This document shows, one piece after another, positions 36,261-44,988 of a stretch of DNA of 50,843 bases. The position numbers and the translations under genes are program-made. Within the stretch, counting starts at the first letter, position 1. Every line of letters begins with the position of its first letter. Location: NCBI RefSeq assembly GCF_000723405.1, contig NZ_CCAE010000034.1:1-50843 (forward strand), written 5' to 3'. This stretch comes from Hydrogenophaga intermedia (GTDB taxonomy: Bacteria; Pseudomonadota; Gammaproteobacteria; Burkholderiales; Burkholderiaceae_C). The notes below the pieces were generated by a model that saw nothing but the letters and a program-made list of their open reading frames with translations, had not been told where the DNA came from and made no database searches.

Positions 36261-37049
36261 ATGCCGAACGCCGCCGCCCCCTCAAGGAAAAAGCCACCGC
36301 GCCGCGCCGCCGCGCGCGCGGCCGACCTCGATGTCGACCCGCAGCCTCCGCGCGCGGCCGGTGCGCTGGCCGACGCCGAGGGAGACGACGTCGAGGCCCG
36401 GATCTACCGCGCCGTGTTCGAGAGCGTGATGAGCCAGCGCCTGCCGCCCGGCACCAAGCTGCCCGAGGCACCGTTGTGCGAGTTGTTCGGCGTGAGCCGC
36501 GCGGTGGTGCGCAAGGTGCTGCAGAAACTCGCGCACGACCACATCGTGCAGCTGCGGCCCAACCGCGGCGCCACCGTGGCCGTGCCCACGCGCGAGGAAA
36601 CGCAGCAGATCTTCGAGGCGCGCCGCGCGCTGGAGGCGGCCATCGTGCGCCTGGTGGCCGAGCGTGCCACGCCGGCCGACCTGAAGGCCCTGCGCGCGCA
36701 ACTGCAGGCCGAGACGAAGGTGATGCACCGGCACGACCAGCCCGCCTGGGCTCGCCTGGCCAGCACCTACCACCTGCGCCTGGCCGAACTCTCGGGCAAC
36801 CCGATCCTGCACCGCTACCTGGTGGAGATCGTCTCGCGCTGCTCGCTCATCGTGGCGTTGCACCAGCCGCCGGGCAACGCGGCCTGCGAACACGACGAGC
36901 ACGAGGGCATCGTCGAGCGCATCGCGCGCGGCGACGCCGACGGCGCGGTGGCGCTGATGGACCGGCACCTGCGCGACCTGGAGCGCCACCTGATGCTGGA
37001 CAAGCCCGCGCCGCGCAAGGACCTGGCGCACCTGCTCGGCCTGGGCTGA
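36261..37049 (+). CDS. GntR-family regulator, FCD subgroup
   Basis: This transcription factor of 262 residues has an unusually long, basic and proline-rich N-terminal extension (about 45 residues, SRKKPPRRAAARAAD) before the winged helix (about 46-115, with FGVSRAVVRKVLQKL and the RGATV wing). An FCD domain follows (about 120-250), with STYHLRLAEL and HDEHEGIVERIARGDADGAV. It is the last gene of the hydrolase operon and probably controls both it and the divergent importer through the inverted repeat at 33509-33598. It converges with the next GntR gene, separated by 32 bp. Confidence 0.9.
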   Translation: MPNAAAPSRKKPPRRAAARAADLDVDPQPPRAAGALADAEGDDVEARIYRAVFESVMSQRLPPGTKLPEAPLCELFGVSRAVVRKVLQKLAHDHIVQLRPNRGATVAVPTREETQQIFEARRALEAAIVRLVAERATPADLKALRAQLQAETKVMHRHDQPAWARLASTYHLRLAELSGNPILHRYLVEIVSRCSLIVALHQPPGNAACEHDEHEGIVERIARGDADGAVALMDRHLRDLERHLMLDKPAPRKDLAHLLGLG

Positions 37050-37081
37050 TCTCCTGAGCGTGAGGCGCCGGCGTGCGCCGC

Positions 37082-37756
37082 TCAGCGCATGCGCAGCATC
37101 AGTTCGGCCTGTGCGGTGCCGCCCACGGTGATGTGTTCCGTCATGGCGCGGTGCGCCTCGGGCTCGTCGCCGCGCACGATGGCGCGCACGATGGCGCCGT
37201 GTTCGCGGTGCGAGGCCGACATGCGGCCCGGCCGCTCGAAGGACACCGGGCGGTAGGCCGCCAGCCGCTCGCGGATGCGCACGATCTGGCCGGCCAGGTA
37301 GGCGTTGTCGCAGCCCTGGTAGATGAGGCCGTGCAGGCGGAAGTTGAGCTCGGTGTACGCCGCGATGTCGTCACGCTCGGCGGCCTGTCCGGCCTCGATC
37401 TGCACGGCGTCGAGCGCCTGGCGCTGTTCGTTGCTCATGCGGCGCGCGCTCAGGCGGGCCGCTTCGGCTTCGAGCACCGCCAGCACCTCCAGCATGCCGA
37501 AGATCTCGCGCGGCTCCAGCCGTGTGACGACGGCGCCGCGCCGCGGCGAGAAGTTCATCAGGCCGGCGGCGGCCAGTTGCAGCAGCGCCTCCTTCGCCGG
37601 CGTGCGCGAAATGCCGAAGCGCTCGGCCACGGCCTTCACGTCCAGCGCGTCGCCGGGGCGCAGGCGGCCCTGGCGGATGTCGTCCTCCAGCGCCAACCGC
37701 ACCTCATCGGTCACCGTGGCCGCCGTGGGTTCGGCCGTGGTCGTCGTGTCGTTCAT
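37082..37756 (-). CDS. GntR-family regulator, FCD subgroup
   Basis: This transcription factor has 224 residues. Its winged helix covers about 15-80 (RLRPGDALDVKAVAERFGIS, RTPAKEALLQLAAAGLM, SPRRGAVV). The FCD domain (about 85-215) has ELNFRLHGLIYQGCDN and SHREHGAIVRAIVRGDE, with the metal-ligand His residues expected there. It is divergent from the crotonase-Bug-CoA-transferase operon. The 124-bp spacer carries the perfect palindrome TATAAATTTATA over the predicted -10 region, so repression is likely. The inducer is probably an acyl-CoA or the transported acid. Confidence 0.92.
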   Translation of the reverse strand: MNDTTTTAEPTAATVTDEVRLALEDDIRQGRLRPGDALDVKAVAERFGISRTPAKEALLQLAAAGLMNFSPRRGAVVTRLEPREIFGMLEVLAVLEAEAARLSARRMSNEQRQALDAVQIEAGQAAERDDIAAYTELNFRLHGLIYQGCDNAYLAGQIVRIRERLAAYRPVSFERPGRMSASHREHGAIVRAIVRGDEPEAHRAMTEHITVGGTAQAELMLRMR

Positions 37757-37827
37757 GGGCGGCAGTGTACGGCGCAGACGCGTTCCGGGAATTCATGCAT
37801 CGCGGTTTACCCCTATTAAAGATCTAC

Positions 37828-37860
37828 TTGACCAGAAAAATGCACTCATATAAATTTATA
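37828..37860 (+). promoter_or_regulatory. promoter with overlapping palindromic operator
   Basis: TTGACC (37828-37833) is followed 15 bases later by TATAAA (37849-37854), or 17 bases later by TAAATT, a sigma-70-like pair in an AT-rich island that contrasts with the GC-rich surroundings. TATAAATTTATA (37849-37860) is a perfect 12-bp palindrome over the -10 element, well placed for repression by the divergent GntR. The AAAGGAG ribosome-binding site follows at 37868-37874. Confidence 0.5.
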
Positions 37861-37880
37861 CAAACACAAAGGAGACCGAA

Positions 37881-38687
37881 ATGAATGCAAGAGACGAGGG
37901 TCTGAGCGATCTGCCCGAGCTGGTGGTGAGCGACGGCGTGGCCACCGTGACGCTGCGCCGCCCGCGCGTGCTCAACCGCCTGCAAGCCGAGGACGTGATC
38001 CGCCTGCGCGAGATCTGGGCCGAGGTGGAGCGCGATCCGTCCGTGCGCGTGCTGGTGCTCACCGGCACCGGCCGGGCCTTCAGCAGCGGCTACGACCTGG
38101 ACGAACTCGGCGAGCGCAGCGGTGCCATCGCCCCCGGGGCCCGCTCCGGGCGCCCGCTGCCCGATTTCCCGGCGATGACGCTGGAACTGGAAAACCTGCG
38201 CGTGCCCACCGTGTGCCGCCTCAACGGCCCCGTCTACGGCGGCGCCACCGACCTGGCGCTGAGCTGCGACTTCCGCGTCGGCCGCAGCGACAGCGAGATG
38301 TTCATGCCCGCCAGCCGCCTGGGCCTGCACTACTACACCGAGGGCCTGATCCGCTGGTCGCACCGCCTGGGCACCAACGCGGCGCGCCGCCTGTTCCTCA
38401 CGTCCACCACCATCAAGGCCGACGAGATGCACCGCATCGGCTACCTCACCGACGTGGTGGCCCCCGAGGCGCTGGACGAGACGGTGGACGCCCTGGTGCG
38501 CACCCTGGCCGCGCAGGCGCCGCTGGCGGTGGCGGGCATGAAGCGCTCGCTCAACCAGATCGCGCGCGGCGAGTTGGACGTGGCCGCCAGCGATGCGCGC
38601 CACCGCGCCAGCCTGGCCAGCGAGGACCTGCGCGAAGGCATGAGCGCCTGGCAGGAGCGACGCGCCCCCGTGTTCAAGGGACGCTGA
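37881..38687 (+). CDS. crotonase-superfamily protein (enoyl-CoA hydratase/isomerase-like)
   Basis: This protein of 268 residues has the crotonase fold with both oxyanion-hole regions: GRAFSSGYDLDEL (about 65-76) and NGPVYGGATDLALSCDFRVG (115-134). The two hydratase glutamates are not conserved. The first position reads Asp124 (GGATDLA rather than GGGCELA), and the second lies in FMPASRLGL, without the usual PE. It is therefore likely to catalyse another crotonase reaction, such as isomerisation, decarboxylation or thioester/C-C cleavage, rather than standard hydration. ATG 37881 follows AAAGGAG. It leads an operon with a Bug binding protein and a class III CoA-transferase, implying CoA activation of an imported carboxylate. 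Confidence 0.9.
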   Translation: MNARDEGLSDLPELVVSDGVATVTLRRPRVLNRLQAEDVIRLREIWAEVERDPSVRVLVLTGTGRAFSSGYDLDELGERSGAIAPGARSGRPLPDFPAMTLELENLRVPTVCRLNGPVYGGATDLALSCDFRVGRSDSEMFMPASRLGLHYYTEGLIRWSHRLGTNAARRLFLTSTTIKADEMHRIGYLTDVVAPEALDETVDALVRTLAAQAPLAVAGMKRSLNQIARGELDVAASDARHRASLASEDLREGMSAWQERRAPVFKGR

Positions 38688-38743
38688 AGCGCGAGGGGCC
38701 GCAGAGCCCCCGCCGACGATCACCACAACGAAGGAGACAACAC

Positions 38744-39727
38744 ATGAACATTCAACGACGCACCCTGCTGCGCCTGGCGGGCGCCGCCCCGGCGGCGCTG
38801 GCCCTGCCCGCGCTGCACGCCGACACCTGGCCCTCGCAGGCCTTCAAGCTGCACATTGGCTACAGCACCGGCGGCGCGGCCGACATCGTGGCCCGCACCC
38901 TGGCCGTGCGGCTGGAAAAGCTGCTGGGCCAGCCCGTGGTGTTCGAGTACCGGCCCGGCGCGGGCGGGGCCATCGCCGCCGCCTACGTGGCGCGCCAGCC
39001 CGCCGACGGCTACCAGCTCTACCTGGCCGACACCGGCAGCATGGCCATCATCCCCAACCTGCGCAGCGTGGCCTATGACCCGGTGCGCGACTTCACGCCC
39101 CTGGGCTACGTGGGCGCCAGCGGCCTGGTGCTGCTGGTCAATAACGACGTGCCCGCCAGCGACTTGCCCTCGCTGGTGAAGCTGCTCAAGGACAAGCCCG
39201 AGGCCTACGCGTATTCGTCCTCCGGCATCGGCTCGCCGCACCAGTTGGCGGGCGAGCTGTTCAAGCAGCTCACCGGCACGCAGATCCGCCACGTGCCCTA
39301 CCGGGGCGCGGCGCCGGCCATGAACGACCTGATGGCCGGGCAGGTGCAGGTGGCCTTCGCCACCATCGCGCCCGCGCTGCCGCTGATCCAGGCCGGGCGC
39401 ATGCGCGCCATTGCCGTCACCTCGGCGAAGCGGTCGTCGAGCCTGAAGCACATCCCCACCATCGCCGAGCAGGGCGTGGCGGGCTACGAGGCCACGCCCT
39501 GGTTCGCCATGGTGGCGCCGCCGCAACTGCCCGCGGCCATCGCGCAGCGCCTGCAGCAGGCCATGGCCCAGACCATCGCCGACCCCGAGGTGGTGGCCAC
39601 GCTGGAGCGCTACGGCGTCGAGGACGCGGGCGCTCAAACGCCCGCCTGGCTCGTCGAGCGCATCCGCGCCGACCACGCCAAGTGGGGCCAGGTCATCAAG
39701 ACCGCCGGCATCAAGATGGAAGGCTGA
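38744..39727 (+). CDS. Bug/TctC-type tripartite tricarboxylate binding protein
   Basis: This periplasmic binding protein of 327 residues has a Tat-like signal (IQRRTLLRL, hydrophobic Ala/Leu stretch, cleavage near LHAD). Bug motifs are present: LHIGYSTGGAADIVARTLAV, EYRPGAGGAIAAAYVA, PADGYQLYLADTGS, RHVPYRGAAPAMNDLMAGQV and IPTIAEQGVAGYEATPW. No permease genes are adjacent. It lies 56 bp after the crotonase gene, with its own GGAG site, and 4 bases before the CoA-transferase. Together they indicate uptake and CoA activation of one carboxylic acid. The acid is not identified. Confidence 0.93.
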   Translation: MNIQRRTLLRLAGAAPAALALPALHADTWPSQAFKLHIGYSTGGAADIVARTLAVRLEKLLGQPVVFEYRPGAGGAIAAAYVARQPADGYQLYLADTGSMAIIPNLRSVAYDPVRDFTPLGYVGASGLVLLVNNDVPASDLPSLVKLLKDKPEAYAYSSSGIGSPHQLAGELFKQLTGTQIRHVPYRGAAPAMNDLMAGQVQVAFATIAPALPLIQAGRMRAIAVTSAKRSSSLKHIPTIAEQGVAGYEATPWFAMVAPPQLPAAIAQRLQQAMAQTIADPEVVATLERYGVEDAGAQTPAWLVERIRADHAKWGQVIKTAGIKMEG

Positions 39728-39731
39728 CCGA

Positions 39732-40979
39732 ATGACCGTATCGAACGACCCGCCCGAGGACTTCGAGCGCCCGCTCGCGGGCCTGAAGGTGCTGGAGCTC
39801 TCGCAGATCATGGCCGGCCCGGTGTGCGGCGTGCTGTTGTCCGACATGGGCGCCGACGTGATCAAGGTGGAGCGTTTCCCCGGCGGCGACGACGCGCGCG
39901 GCTATCAGCGCCCGGGCGACCCGGGCCTGTCGCCGGCCTTCACCATGATCAACCGCGGCAAGCGCTCGGTGGCGCTGGACATCCGCACGCCCGAGGGCCG
40001 AGAGGCACTGCTGCGTCTGGTGGCGCAGGTGGACGTGGTGACCGAGAACTTCCGCGTCGGCACCATGGAGCGCCTGGGCCTGGGGCACGAGGTGCTGATG
40101 CAGGCCAACCCGCGCCTGATCTACGCCGCCATCTCGGGCTACGGCCGCGTCGGCCCGCTGGCGCAGCAGGGTGGCTTCGACCTGATCCTGCAGGCCTTCT
40201 CGGGCCTCATCAGCGTCACCGGTGAAGAAGGCCGCGCGGGCGTGAAGCCCGGCATTTCGGTGGCCGACGTGAACGCCGGCATCCTGGCTGCGCTGGGCGT
40301 GCTGGCGGCCTACATCCGCCGCCTGCGCACCGGGCGCGGCGGGCGGGTCGACACCTCGCTGTTGCAGGCCTGCCTGCAGCAGACCTACTGGTTCGCGGCG
40401 GCGTATTTCTCCAAGGGCATCGTCGCCAAACCCATGGGCACCGCGCACCCGCTCATCGCGCCGTACCAGACCTTCGCCTGCGCCGACGGCGCCATCGCCA
40501 TCGGCGGCGGCAACCAGGCCAACTGGTTGCGCATTGCGGCCACCCTGGGCCACTCCGAGTGGGCGGACGATCCGCGCTTCACCACCGGTGCCTCGCGCCT
40601 GGGTCACCGGCGCGAGCTGGAGGCCCTGATGACGGCGGTGCTTTGCACGAACACCGTGGCGCACTGGACAGCAGCCCTGGCCACGGCCGGCGTGCCCGTG
40701 GGCCCCGTACAGGACGTGGGCCAGGCCCTGAGCCACCCGCAAACCCGCGCTGTGGGCATGGTGATCGACAACCCCGACCCGCGCACGGGCCTGGACAAGG
40801 CGGTCGGCTGTCCCGTGCATTTCGACGGCCACAGCCCCACGCGCACCGGCCCCGCGCCGCTGGTGGGTGAGCACACCCAGCAGGTGTTGCGCGAGTTCGG
40901 CTTCGACGAGGAGGCCCTGCGCCGACTGGCCGAGGCGGGCGCGATACCGCCGCCACGGCACGCCACAGAGCCGGCCTGA
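39732..40979 (+). CDS. class III CoA-transferase (CaiB/BaiF family)
   Basis: This enzyme of 415 residues transfers CoA between carboxylic acids via an Asp-bound anhydride. The N-terminal domain has LKVLELSQIMAGPVCGVLLS, DMGADVIKVERFPGGDD and INRGKRSVALDIRTPEG. The catalytic Asp is most likely Asp150 in QQGGFDLILQAFSG. LNAGI-type features appear in VADVNAGILAALGVLAAYIR. The length is standard and it probably forms the interlocked dimer typical of the family. Within the operon it activates the acid brought by the Bug protein, supplying the crotonase-like enzyme. Confidence 0.94.
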   Translation: MTVSNDPPEDFERPLAGLKVLELSQIMAGPVCGVLLSDMGADVIKVERFPGGDDARGYQRPGDPGLSPAFTMINRGKRSVALDIRTPEGREALLRLVAQVDVVTENFRVGTMERLGLGHEVLMQANPRLIYAAISGYGRVGPLAQQGGFDLILQAFSGLISVTGEEGRAGVKPGISVADVNAGILAALGVLAAYIRRLRTGRGGRVDTSLLQACLQQTYWFAAAYFSKGIVAKPMGTAHPLIAPYQTFACADGAIAIGGGNQANWLRIAATLGHSEWADDPRFTTGASRLGHRRELEALMTAVLCTNTVAHWTAALATAGVPVGPVQDVGQALSHPQTRAVGMVIDNPDPRTGLDKAVGCPVHFDGHSPTRTGPAPLVGEHTQQVLREFGFDEEALRRLAEAGAIPPPRHATEPA

Positions 40980-41096
40980 GCGTGGGGGGACTTGTATACC
41001 CCCTGTGCACAGAGAGATATGTAACGTAGAGTCGCCGCACGCCCGATCGAAGAGCCGTCAGGGAGGCTGGCGGAGAGGGCGGGAGGACGCCCCCGC

Positions 41097-43697
41097 ATGG
41101 CGGGAAACCGCAAACGCCCGGTTCAACTCTGGTTGCCACTGCTGCCCGCGGCGGTGGCGCTGCTGTTGCTCGCGCTGATGGTGTGGTCGGTGGAGCGCGT
41201 CGTGGGCGACGAACTCGAGCTGCGCGCCGGGCAGCGCGTGGAGCAGGCGGCGTCCGTCTACGCCGACCGGCTCGCGCGCTCGCTGTCGCGGGCCACTGCC
41301 GAGATGGACCTGCTGGCGCTGCTGCCCCAGCAACTGGCTTCGCCCTCGCACTGGCGCACGCAGATGGACCGGCTGCGTGAGCGCAACCGCAGCTACGTGT
41401 GGATCGGGGCCACGAACGCCGACGGCGAGGTGCTCGCCGCCAGCGATGGCCTGCTCGAAGGTGTCTCCATCGCGCCGCGGCCGGTGTTCCTCAAAGGCCG
41501 AGAGGGCGCCTGGTTCGGCAGCCTGCACCCACCCGTGGCCTTGCGCGCGCCGCTGGCTGCGCTGGACCGGCCGGTGCCCACGGAACTCGCCGACATCGCC
41601 ATGCCTTACCGGGACACCACGGGCGCGCCGGCCGGCGTGCTGGCCGCGCACCTGGACGCCAGCTTCTACGACCGCATTCGCGAGGACGTGCTGGGCCCGG
41701 CCGAGGCGCGGCGCGGCCTGCAGCTGGAACTGGCCAATGTGGACGGCCAGCGTCTGCTGGGCCAGCGGGCCCGGTTGTCGCCCGCGCAATGGCTGGATCT
41801 GCTGGGCACGCCCACGGGGACCCCGCGCGTGTTCGACACCGAAGATGGCGACACCATCCTGCTCGTGCGCCACGTGGTCGACCGCCCCTTGCTGCCGCTG
41901 AGCACCGACTGGCAGGTGGTGGCCTGGCAACCCCTGAGCCTGGCGCTGGCGCCGGTGCGCGAACTGGAGCGCTACGTGCTTGTGTGGGGCGGGCTCACGG
42001 TGCTGCTGGTCGGCCTGGGCGGCTTCTGGCTGTCGCGGCGCCTCGCGCGGCCCTTCAACCAGATGATCGACGTGGTGGCCGAGCGCCTGGGCCCGCAGTC
42101 GGATGCGGCGCCTGGCACGGTGCTGCGCGTCATCGCCGAGCAGATGCGCCGCCTGCCCGCGCAGGGCAGCGGCGGCTCGCGCAGCGAGCAAACCCTGACC
42201 CAGGTACTGCACGACGCCAGCCGCCTGCAGGCCGTGCTGCAGCACATGCCCTCGCCCATGTACCTGGTGGACATGGACTTTCACGTGCTGTTCTGGAACG
42301 ACGCGGCCGAGCGCATGTTCGGCTGGAGCGCGGCCGAGACCGAGGGCCGCCACGTCGATGAGATCTTCCGGGACAAGGACCCGGCCAACAGCGTGCGCCA
42401 GGCGATCCGGCCCGAGATGGTCGCCGGGCTGGGGCCCTGGAGCTTCGAAACCCACCTGCTGCGCCGCGACGGCGCCGACATCTGGGGCGAGTGGCGGCTC
42501 ACCAAGGTCTTCGGCGCCGACGGCGAGCCCATCGGCCTGCTGGCCCAGGTGCGCGACCTCACCGTGGAGCGCCTGAGCGAGATGCGTCTGCGCGAACAGG
42601 GCGAGGTGCTGTCCGCGCTGATCAACTCCGCCAGCGACGCCGTCATCAGTGTGGACCTGCACGGGCGCATCAGCCTGTTCAACCCGGCGGCCGCGCGCAT
42701 CTTCGGCCGCGAGGCCGAGGCCATGATCGGCCAGCCGCTGGACAGCCTGCTGCCGCCCGAGCACCGCGGCGAGCACCTGGCGCTCATGCAGCGCTTCTCG
42801 AAATCGACCACCAGCACCCGGCCCATGGGCTTCGGCCGCGTCAAGGGTGTGCGCGCCGACGGCGCCGAGCTGGAGCTGGAGGCCTCCATCTCGCATATCA
42901 CCGTGCGCGGGCAGAAGCTGCTCACCGCCATCCTGCGCGACGTGACCGAGCGCGTGCGCGCCGAGCAGGCGCTGGCGCGTTACCAGCTCGAACTCTCCGA
43001 ACTCACCCAGCGCCTGCTGACGCAGGAACAGAACACCACGCGCGAGCTTGCCCAGACGCTGCACGACCAGCTTGGCCAGACGCTGGGCGCGATCCGCCTG
43101 TCCTTCGACTCGCTGGCGCAGATGAGCCGCGAGCTGTTGCCTCCGCGCGCGCAGGAGCGCTCGGCCACCGTGGGCCGCCAGATCGACCACGCCATCGCCG
43201 AGGTGCGCCAGGCCCTGGTGCGGCTGCGCCCGCCCATGCTGGAAGACCTCGGGCTGACGGCCGCGCTGGACAACGAGATCCGCCAGCGCGCGGCCGAGGC
43301 CGATCCGGTGACGCTGCACCTGCAGACCGTGGGCGAGGTGATCGCGCAGCGCTGGCCCGACGACGTGGAGTACGCGGCCTTCATGGTGGCGCGCGAGTCC
43401 GTGGCCAACGCGCTCAAGCACGCCGAGGCCAGACGCATCGTGGTGCGCATCGAGGGCGACGCCACGCACCTGCGGCTGGACGTCATCGACGATGGCACGG
43501 GGCTTGCCGAGGAGATGGCCTTCGGCCGGCCCGGGCACCTGGGCATGGTCGGCATGCGCGAGCGCGCGCTGGCCATCGGCGCGCGGCTGAGCGCGCGCGC
43601 GCGCAGCGTGCGGGGGACCCGCGTCACACTCATCTGGACGGCCCGCCCCGACAGCGTCTTCGGCGAACTTGAAGCCCTGAACGAACCCGAAAACTGA
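41097..43697 (+). CDS. membrane sensor histidine kinase, NarX/DegS (HisKA_3) type
   Basis: This kinase of 866 residues has TM1 (about 11-31), a periplasmic dCACHE/double-PAS-like sensor (about 35-288), TM2 (about 293-313), and two cytoplasmic PAS domains (about 375-490 and 502-622). The dimerisation domain carries the phospho-acceptor His656 in ELAQTLHDQLGQTLG. The HATPase has ESVANALKHAEA and DDGTGLAEE. The HDQLGQ form pairs with NarL/FixJ response regulators, one of which lies 28 bp downstream. ATG 41097 follows GGGAGG. A coiled coil joins the second PAS domain to HisKA_3. The signal is probably a small extracellular molecule; the upstream catabolic operon may be a target, but this is only positional. 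Confidence 0.94.
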   Translation: MAGNRKRPVQLWLPLLPAAVALLLLALMVWSVERVVGDELELRAGQRVEQAASVYADRLARSLSRATAEMDLLALLPQQLASPSHWRTQMDRLRERNRSYVWIGATNADGEVLAASDGLLEGVSIAPRPVFLKGREGAWFGSLHPPVALRAPLAALDRPVPTELADIAMPYRDTTGAPAGVLAAHLDASFYDRIREDVLGPAEARRGLQLELANVDGQRLLGQRARLSPAQWLDLLGTPTGTPRVFDTEDGDTILLVRHVVDRPLLPLSTDWQVVAWQPLSLALAPVRELERYVLVWGGLTVLLVGLGGFWLSRRLARPFNQMIDVVAERLGPQSDAAPGTVLRVIAEQMRRLPAQGSGGSRSEQTLTQVLHDASRLQAVLQHMPSPMYLVDMDFHVLFWNDAAERMFGWSAAETEGRHVDEIFRDKDPANSVRQAIRPEMVAGLGPWSFETHLLRRDGADIWGEWRLTKVFGADGEPIGLLAQVRDLTVERLSEMRLREQGEVLSALINSASDAVISVDLHGRISLFNPAAARIFGREAEAMIGQPLDSLLPPEHRGEHLALMQRFSKSTTSTRPMGFGRVKGVRADGAELELEASISHITVRGQKLLTAILRDVTERVRAEQALARYQLELSELTQRLLTQEQNTTRELAQTLHDQLGQTLGAIRLSFDSLAQMSRELLPPRAQERSATVGRQIDHAIAEVRQALVRLRPPMLEDLGLTAALDNEIRQRAAEADPVTLHLQTVGEVIAQRWPDDVEYAAFMVARESVANALKHAEARRIVVRIEGDATHLRLDVIDDGTGLAEEMAFGRPGHLGMVGMRERALAIGARLSARARSVRGTRVTLIWTARPDSVFGELEALNEPEN

Positions 43698-43725
43698 AAC
43701 AGACAACCCAGAGGAGAGGCACCCC

Positions 43726-44367
43726 ATGAGCGACATCTACCTGGTGGACGACCACGCCATGCTGCGCGACGGCCTGAAGGCCGTGCTGGAAGACGCGGGC
43801 CACCGCGTGGTGGGGGAGTCCGCCGACCCCACCGGCGCCCTGGCCGAGATCGTGCGGCTTTCGCCCTCGGTGGTGCTGCTGGACCTGCACCTGGGCCTGC
43901 GCTCGGGCTTCGAGTTGCTGGAGCAGCTCGTGCAGCGCAAGGCCCCGGCGCGCGTGATCATGCTCACCATGTCGGCGCAGCCGCGCCACGTGGCCGAGGC
44001 CATGCGCCTGGGCGCCTTCGGCTACGTGCTCAAGGGCTCACCCGCGCGCGAGGTGCTGGAGGCAGTGGAGGCCGTGGCCGCCGGCCGCAAGCACCTGGGC
44101 GGGCCGGTGGCGCAACTGGCGGTGGAGGGGCTCACGCAGGGCGACGACAACAACCCCCTGGCCTCGCTCTCGGTGCGCGAGCGCCAGGTGATCCAGCTCG
44201 TGGTGCAGGGGCACACCAGCGCCGCCATCGGCGAGCAGTTGCACCTGTCGCCCAAAACGGTCGAGAGCTACCGCAGCCGGCTCATGGCCAAGCTGGGTGT
44301 GAGCGACCTGCCTGCGCTGGTGCGGCTGGCGATCCGTGAAGGATTGATCAGCGCGGACGATCTCTGA
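43726..44367 (+). CDS. NarL/FixJ-type response regulator
   Basis: This regulator of 213 residues partners the kinase just upstream. The receiver has Asp8/Asp9 (LVDDH), phospho-Asp53 in VVLLDLHLG, Thr81 in MLTMSA and Lys103 in VLKGSPA. The LuxR-type helix-turn-helix (about 146-205) reads LSVRERQVIQLVVQGHTSAA, then LHLSPKTVESYRSRLMAKLG. It binds DNA as a dimer when phosphorylated. The start ATG 43726 follows GAGGAGAGG. A strong hairpin sits directly after the stop codon. Confidence 0.95.
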   Translation: MSDIYLVDDHAMLRDGLKAVLEDAGHRVVGESADPTGALAEIVRLSPSVVLLDLHLGLRSGFELLEQLVQRKAPARVIMLTMSAQPRHVAEAMRLGAFGYVLKGSPAREVLEAVEAVAAGRKHLGGPVAQLAVEGLTQGDDNNPLASLSVRERQVIQLVVQGHTSAAIGEQLHLSPKTVESYRSRLMAKLGVSDLPALVRLAIREGLISADDL

Positions 44368-44372
44368 CACGC

Positions 44373-44392
44373 GCAGCGGGCTTACCCGCTGC
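44373..44392 (+). terminator. hairpin after the response-regulator gene
   Basis: GCAGCGGG-CTTA-CCCGCTGC is a perfect 8-bp stem with a 4-base loop starting 6 bases after the response-regulator stop. There is no T-run, so it is not a classic intrinsic terminator, but GC-rich organisms often rely on such hairpins, with or without Rho. Confidence 0.4.
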
Positions 44393-44468
44393 CCGCGCAT
44401 CCAGATTTCCCCGCAGCGCCGCCACGCCCCGGCGCGCACCATCGGTCTCCATGGACCTGGAGATCGAC

Positions 44469-44897
44469 ATGGCACCCACCCTTCCCCCTGGACTGGAGCA
44501 CGGCACCCTGGAGGTGCTGGTGCTGTGCCCGCGTGGCCAGGCGCTGCAGGACGTGCGCGACCAGGTCGCCCGCTGGCCCCTGCCAGGTCGGGTGCGCTGG
44601 ACGAGCGACCCGGTAGAGGCCCTGCGGCTGGCGCTGGCGCGGCCCCCCGCGTTGGCCATCGTGGACGCGCGCCTGGACCGCGGCACCGGCCGCGCCCTGG
44701 TGGGGCAGTTGGCGCGCTGGCGTTCGGAGCTGGAGGTGTTCGTCTTCGACGACCCGCCGGCCGAAGGCCTGCGCGGCCAGGGCAGCCTGTGGCACTGGTC
44801 GGAACTGCCGCGCGTGCTGCGCTGGTGGGCGCGCCGCCACTTTCCAGCCCAGGCCATGTCCGACAGCGCTCCCGCACCGCTGGCGCGCGCCGCCTGA
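44469..44897 (+). CDS. pseudo-receiver-like protein
   Basis: This small protein (142 residues from ATG 44469) has the strand-helix rhythm of a CheY receiver. The phospho-acceptor strand survives in [20 protein letters not shown], but the acidic pair after strand 1 is replaced ([10 protein letters not shown]), the Thr/Ser position reads FVFDDPP, and the conserved Lys region reads SLWHWSELP. It is probably unable to perform normal phosphotransfer and may act by binding. ATG 44469 has GGAG six bases upstream; an earlier in-frame ATG (44451) would add six residues. It lies between the two-component pair and a chemoreceptor. A comparable family member is not known to me. Confidence 0.65.
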   Translation: MAPTLPPGLEHGTLEVLVLCPRGQALQDVRDQVARWPLPGRVRWTSDPVEALRLALARPPALAIVDARLDRGTGRALVGQLARWRSELEVFVFDDPPAEGLRGQGSLWHWSELPRVLRWWARRHFPAQAMSDSAPAPLARAA

Positions 44898-44988
44898 AGC
44901 GCTTTTCCGGCTGTCGGAATCAGGGTTTCCCGACACAAGCCGGTTGGTTTTCGGCCGAAAGCCCTGGCATCCCTCACTGGAGAGCCCC

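Noticed and set aside
40984..41003. GGGGG/CCCCC dyad after the CoA-transferase gene as a terminator
   Set aside because: Only five base pairs with a 9-base loop and no T-run.
44912..44935. TGTCGG...CCGACA dyad upstream of the Aer-like gene as a terminator or operator
   Set aside because: The stem is short with a long loop and no T-run or adjacent regulator; not strong enough to list.
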